Below are positions 6,741-9,390 of a stretch of 9,390 nt of DNA, one piece after another. The DNA is from Acidimicrobiaceae bacterium (GTDB lineage: Bacteria > Actinomycetota > Acidimicrobiia > Acidimicrobiales > Palsa-688): the NCBI GenBank assembly GCA_003156795.1, contig PMHU01000182.1, positions 36,481 to 45,870 of the forward strand, read 5' to 3'. The first letter of the stretch is position 1. The number at the start of each line of letters is the position of its first letter. The position numbers were made by a program, and so were the translations under genes. The notes below the pieces were generated by a model. That model had not been told where the DNA came from, made no database searches, and worked only from the letters and a program-made list of their open reading frames with translations.

Positions 6741-7526
6741 GTGGAGCGCGCTAGAGGTGTCGCCGCGACCGGACCTACCGCGGCCTTGGTGCGATCGGGG
6801 CATAGGGCCGGGATCCATCCCCTCCACCGACTGCAATCGCAGGCCGGCAACGCGGCCGTGGCCCGGCTGGTCGCGGTGCAGCGAGACGACGCCGCCCCGA
6901 CCACCCCGACCACCCCGACCACCACACCAGGCCAGTTGCACATCGAAGCCCACGAAGTGGCTCCGACACCGACGACCACTCAGGCTGGCGATGGCGCGGC
7001 TTCTGCCCAGCCAACGGGTGGAGGGACGCAGCCGGCCCAGAAGCAGTTCCAAGTCCAGTACGCGTTCCAGGGCCAGGCGACCCAGGCGACTGGACAACCG
7101 AAGGGGCAGGCCGACCAGGTCGCGGCCGTGCATCAGATCACGGCTCAGCTCAACGTCTCCCATCACGACGACGACCATCCGGGTACCGAACAGTCCTACG
7201 CCCTGCAAGGAGGCGTCGACGCTTCGACCGGCCATTTCACCGGGGCCGTGTTCCAAGTGCAGGACGCGTTGGTGACCGCCACCCACAACCATCTCCAGGG
7301 GCAGATCTTCGGCAATGCCAGCGCCGGTGTGGCCGCCGACCCTTCAGGAGTCCTTCGGCCGGTGGCTCAAGCCGGTGTGGGCGTGCAAGGCAACGTGGTC
7401 ATCAACAACACCTTCCAGGTCTTCCTGCAAGCCCAGGACCAGGCTTCACTGATGGCCGGTCCTCGGGGCGCGACCGTCTCCAACTCGGAGCAGGTCAGCG
7501 CCGGAATTCAGATCACGTTTCCCTGA
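6741..7526 (+). CDS. LQxxAGNxAVxxL-motif protein, possible contractile-injection-system-associated or exported beta-rich protein
   Basis: The 261-residue frame contains LQSQAGNAAVARLVAVQRD at residues 31-49. It matches the LQxxAGNxAVxxL...QR motif that recurs near the N-terminus of actinobacterial proteins linked to DUF4157 and extracellular contractile injection system loci. A Thr/Pro linker (about 53-63) and a second Gly/Gln/Thr-rich linker (75-100) follow. A Gln-rich domain (101-261) then shows alternating hydrophobic/polar strands (FQVQYAFQ, HQITAQLNV, FTGAVFQVQDALV, VFLQAQDQ) and ends GIQITFP. This looks like an all-beta fold, perhaps a barrel or tube-like sheet. An HHDDDH cluster at 141-146 might bind metal. 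There is no signal peptide, membrane segment or DUF4157 HExxH motif. The GTG start has only a weak GGGG 2 nt upstream; the better ribosome site precedes ATG 6733 in another frame. No sheath, tube, baseplate or AAA gene is in the window. The association is inference from the motif. Confidence 0.72.
   Translation: MERARGVAATGPTAALVRSGHRAGIHPLHRLQSQAGNAAVARLVAVQRDDAAPTTPTTPTTTPGQLHIEAHEVAPTPTTTQAGDGAASAQPTGGGTQPAQKQFQVQYAFQGQATQATGQPKGQADQVAAVHQITAQLNVSHHDDDHPGTEQSYALQGGVDASTGHFTGAVFQVQDALVTATHNHLQGQIFGNASAGVAADPSGVLRPVAQAGVGVQGNVVINNTFQVFLQAQDQASLMAGPRGATVSNSEQVSAGIQITFP
6896..6922 (+). repeat. Three tandem copies of CCCGACCAC encoding a Thr/Pro linker
   Basis: Three perfect 9-bp copies at 6896-6904, 6905-6913 and 6914-6922 encode repeated PTT triplets between the AGN motif and the rest of the protein. 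The unit is three codons long, so copy-number slippage would keep the frame and only change linker length. Confidence 0.8.
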
Positions 7527-7544
7527 GGGCTGAGCCCTATCAGG
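7522..7544. terminator. Candidate bidirectional terminator hairpin
   Basis: CCTGA-GGG (7522-7529) pairs with CCC (7535-7537) and TCAGG (7540-7544), with a CTGAG loop and a 2-nt TA bulge. It can also be read as the perfect palindrome AGGGCT-G-AGCCCT (7526-7538). It overlaps the stop of the AGN-motif gene and abuts the stop of the convergent sulfotransferase, so one hairpin could serve both. No T-run is present. Confidence 0.55.
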
Positions 7545-8726
7545 TCAGACCAGGGTTTCGCTCGGCACTGCGAAACGCTCCTGGTAGCGGGCTGAACGCT
7601 CTCGCAGCAGCCCGGCATCCAGCCCGGTGTCGGCGAAGCGGTAGCGGGTCCCGTCCCCGCCTCCGTCGCCCGGGTTGGTGGCCAGGAAGGTGCGCATGCG
7701 CTCCTCGGTTGGTCCACTGAGTTCGCGGTCGAGGGATGCGTAGATCCCCTTGATGGTCGAAAGGGGGTCGGCCACGAACTCGGTGAAGTGGACGTCGACG
7801 ATCTGCCCGGCAGGGAACGTGCCCCGGTCCCGGGCTTCGATGCCGCGATCGAGCCCGAGGAAGATGTCCTCGGCGTAGCCCGCGGCGGCTTCACTGACGG
7901 AGGTCTGGTCGCTGGCCAGGCCGCGCAAATGGGCGACCAGGGCGCTGGTGGAAGCGATGACCTTGAGCGGATCGCGGTGGGTTTGGATGAGGATGGCGTC
8001 GGGGTACACGGCTGCGAAGTCGTCCAAGTGCCACAGGTGGGCTGGCGACTTGAGCAGCCACTGCGGGGCCGGGTGGCGCGATTGCAAGTGCTGCAGGTAC
8101 TGGCGATGCCATCGATAGGCCGGCTTCAGGTCGGCATCGCGGAGGAGCCAGTTGTTGTAGGTCGGCACCCGGTACTGGGTGTTGAAGATCATACTGCGGA
8201 AGTCGCTGGCCGTAATCCGGACGCATTCCTGGCCGAGAAGGGCGCCCATTGGGTGGAAGCTGGTAAAGCCCGGAATCAGAGACTCGGCCATGTCCATGTT
8301 GGCTTGCACCTCTCCGATCCGGGCATCCGTCGCGTAGGTATCAGTTTGAGGTGGCGGGATGGGACGGTCGACTTCCCAAGTGAGCGGGACCCGCAAAGCG
8401 GGGTCTTGGCCGAGCAGGTCGTAGAGGATCGTGGTGCCGGTGCGAGGCTGGCCGACGATGACGATGGGTCGTTCGATGGCGCCCTCAGCGACTTCGGGGT
8501 GGTCGCGACGCCAAGCGATGATCGCCAATCGGTTGGCGAGGTAGGTGACGCACTCAGCCGCGGCGATTTCCACCCCCAGCTCGTTGAGCCTGGCCTCCTG
8601 CTGCAGCGAATCGAGCAGGACGTCTATGCCTTCCTGCCAGCTGGGCTCCCCGAAGTCGTCCTCACCGGCTTGGGTGACGGCCTCATCCGCCAACCGGGCC
8701 CGGTCGAAGCGGCCGGGGTCGGTCAT
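7545..8726 (-). CDS. Sulfotransferase family protein (PAPS-dependent type)
   Basis: This 393-aa protein belongs to the bacterial sulfotransferase family (Sulfotransfer_3-like), which transfers a sulfuryl group from PAPS to a hydroxyl or amine acceptor. The 5'-phosphosulfate-binding loop IVIVGQPRTGTT (88-99) follows strand one of the P-loop-like fold. WLLKSPAH (K226) and the 3'-phosphate-binding segment THRDPLKVIAST (R251, S259) are both intact, so it should bind PAPS. There is no signal peptide or membrane segment, so it is probably cytoplasmic. Start ATG 8726 overlaps the upstream stop as ATGA, the usual arrangement for translational coupling; GTG/ATG options further upstream, as far as 8792, lie inside the neighbour and are not needed. 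The acceptor is unknown; in mycobacteria, relatives act on lipids and glycolipids. The coupled DUF1214-type neighbour implies a shared pathway. Confidence 0.92.
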   Translation of the reverse strand: MTDPGRFDRARLADEAVTQAGEDDFGEPSWQEGIDVLLDSLQQEARLNELGVEIAAAECVTYLANRLAIIAWRRDHPEVAEGAIERPIVIVGQPRTGTTILYDLLGQDPALRVPLTWEVDRPIPPPQTDTYATDARIGEVQANMDMAESLIPGFTSFHPMGALLGQECVRITASDFRSMIFNTQYRVPTYNNWLLRDADLKPAYRWHRQYLQHLQSRHPAPQWLLKSPAHLWHLDDFAAVYPDAILIQTHRDPLKVIASTSALVAHLRGLASDQTSVSEAAAGYAEDIFLGLDRGIEARDRGTFPAGQIVDVHFTEFVADPLSTIKGIYASLDRELSGPTEERMRTFLATNPGDGGGDGTRYRFADTGLDAGLLRERSARYQERFAVPSETLV

Positions 8727-9390
8727 CGCCGCACGTCTGCGAGGTGCACCAGCTGCGTGATTGCCGACGGGGCCACCGGGTTGTCGATCCACCGGATGAT
8801 CACGAACCCGCGGTGGCGACCGCCGGTATCGAGCCAGTTGTCGACTCCGGGATCGAGCGCCGCGACCACGATCCGGATCCTACCGTCCGGGCCGGCGACG
8901 GCTGCCGCGTTGGTGATGGAGCTACGCCGGCGGTGGGCGTCGATGCATTCGTGCCAGATGTTTTCGAGGGTGACGTTCCAGTAGCGGGAGGGCGGCGGCT
9001 CGAGGTCGATGATCAACGCTTCGTCGTCGGCCAAGCGGAAGGTGCCGAGCATGTACAGGTTGTCCGGGGTGGTGTCGGCCGCTCCGAGGTCGGCCGCCTC
9101 GGCCGTGACGAGTTGATTCGGCATTCCGAGCAGCTCGGGCTTGATGCTGTGGTGAAGGGTGGTCAGCTTGGCGATGGTCCACCCCATGCTCGTCAACTGT
9201 TCGGCCAGGGCCTCGTCGCTCGGCGGATCCGGGACCGGCGGCAGGTCCAGGGGCTCGATGGTCAGCTCGGCCCCCGCTTCGGTTAGCCGGTCGGCGACGT
9301 ACTCGCGGACTACGACGGCCGATGCGTCCTGCGGAATCGCCACCCATGGGTCTCCGGCGAGCTCGTCGACTGTCGGCTCGGCTGACGCCC
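8723..9390 (-). CDS. DUF1214-domain protein, N-terminus beyond the right edge
   Basis: The frame is open to the window edge (221 codons visible, beginning ASAEPTVDELAGDPW), so the GTG at 9343 is probably internal. The C-terminal part carries the pattern of the DUF1214 family: LGTFRLADDEALIIDLEPPPSRYWNV, then IWHECIDAHRRRSSITNAAAV, then GRIRIVVAALDPGVDNWLDTGG, ending FVIIRWID. Members of this group in mycobacteria and related actinomycetes are often encoded next to sulfotransferases. The biochemical function is not established. No signal peptide or membrane segment is visible in the part seen. Its TGA overlaps the sulfotransferase ATG by 4 nt (ATGA), so the two proteins are made together and probably work on the same substrate or pathway. 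Confidence 0.85.
   Translation of the reverse strand, partial: ASAEPTVDELAGDPWVAIPQDASAVVVREYVADRLTEAGAELTIEPLDLPPVPDPPSDEALAEQLTSMGWTIAKLTTLHHSIKPELLGMPNQLVTAEAADLGAADTTPDNLYMLGTFRLADDEALIIDLEPPPSRYWNVTLENIWHECIDAHRRRSSITNAAAVAGPDGRIRIVVAALDPGVDNWLDTGGRHRGFVIIRWIDNPVAPSAITQLVHLADVRR

Noticed and set aside
6896..6922. Short tandem repeat as a possible CRISPR or mobile-element signal
   Set aside because: There are no spacers. The unit is 9 bp, in frame, and encodes a Thr/Pro linker.
6646..7275. 209-codon plus-strand frame starting GTG 6646, including ATG 6733
   Set aside because: It has the better ribosome site at ATG 6733, but the protein is a Pro/Arg/Ser-rich shadow. Kept only as a hint of a frameshift.
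6624..7292. 222-codon minus-strand frame opposite the AGN-motif gene
   Set aside because: The opposite strand carries the recognisable LQxxAGNxAVxxL motif and an ordered linker/domain layout; this one is Arg/Gly/Leu-rich without a motif.
8727..8792. Longer sulfotransferase start at 8792
   Set aside because: It would overlap the DUF1214 gene by about 70 bp. The ATGA junction at 8723-8726 gives a natural coupled start, and the extra residues are shadow-like.
7788..8984. 398-codon plus-strand frame opposite the sulfotransferase and DUF1214 genes
   Set aside because: It is antisense to two confidently recognised genes and crosses their junction. It is a high-GC shadow with no family pattern.

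Overview
The window is GC-rich and dense in genes. It uses ATG, GTG and TTG starts, short intergenic gaps and overlapping stop/start junctions. Together with the families present (mycobacterial-type sulfotransferase with a DUF1214 partner, secreted LIP-family lipase, an LQxxAGNxAVxxL-motif protein), this points to a high-GC actinomycete. The source could be Mycobacteriales-like or an uncultured Acidimicrobiia-type lineage. That placement is inference; there is no rRNA or marker gene here.

Layout from left to right: (1) 1-1747, plus strand: the C-terminal two thirds of a type I sulfatase, cut by the left edge, whose stop overlaps the start of a CYTH/triphosphate-tunnel protein. (2) 1759-4687, minus strand: a secreted lipase (true start probably TTG at 4687, directly behind AGGAGG) followed by an NAD(P)-dependent aldehyde dehydrogenase. 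A GC-rich hairpin and a 12-bp direct repeat lie between them. (3) 4787-5455, plus strand: a TetR-family repressor divergent from the lipase. The 99-bp gap holds promoter-like elements for both directions and two nested inverted repeats sharing one centre (4747), a strong candidate operator. (4) 5315-6409, minus strand: an unrecognised protein with a helical N-terminal region, a Pro/Ala-rich linker and two membrane segments. Its 3' end runs 141 bp antisense into tetR. (5) 6741-7526, plus strand: a secreted-effector-like or structural protein carrying the LQxxAGNxAVxxL motif known from actinobacterial contractile-injection-system loci, followed by a Thr/Pro linker and a Gln-rich beta-strand domain. 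No injection-system structural gene is in the window. The 331-bp divergent gap before it holds an extended stem-loop and a 22-bp near-perfect dyad. (6) 7545-9390, minus strand: a PAPS-dependent-type sulfotransferase translationally coupled (ATGA) to an upstream DUF1214-domain protein that runs off the right edge.

Likely working units: lipase plus aldehyde dehydrogenase as lipid or ester catabolism, with the lipase (and perhaps the dehydrogenase) under the divergent TetR; sulfotransferase plus DUF1214 protein as a co-translated modification pair; sulfatase plus CYTH protein as a co-translated pair of unknown shared purpose. The least explained part is the divergent pair at 5315-7526 with its structured intergenic region.
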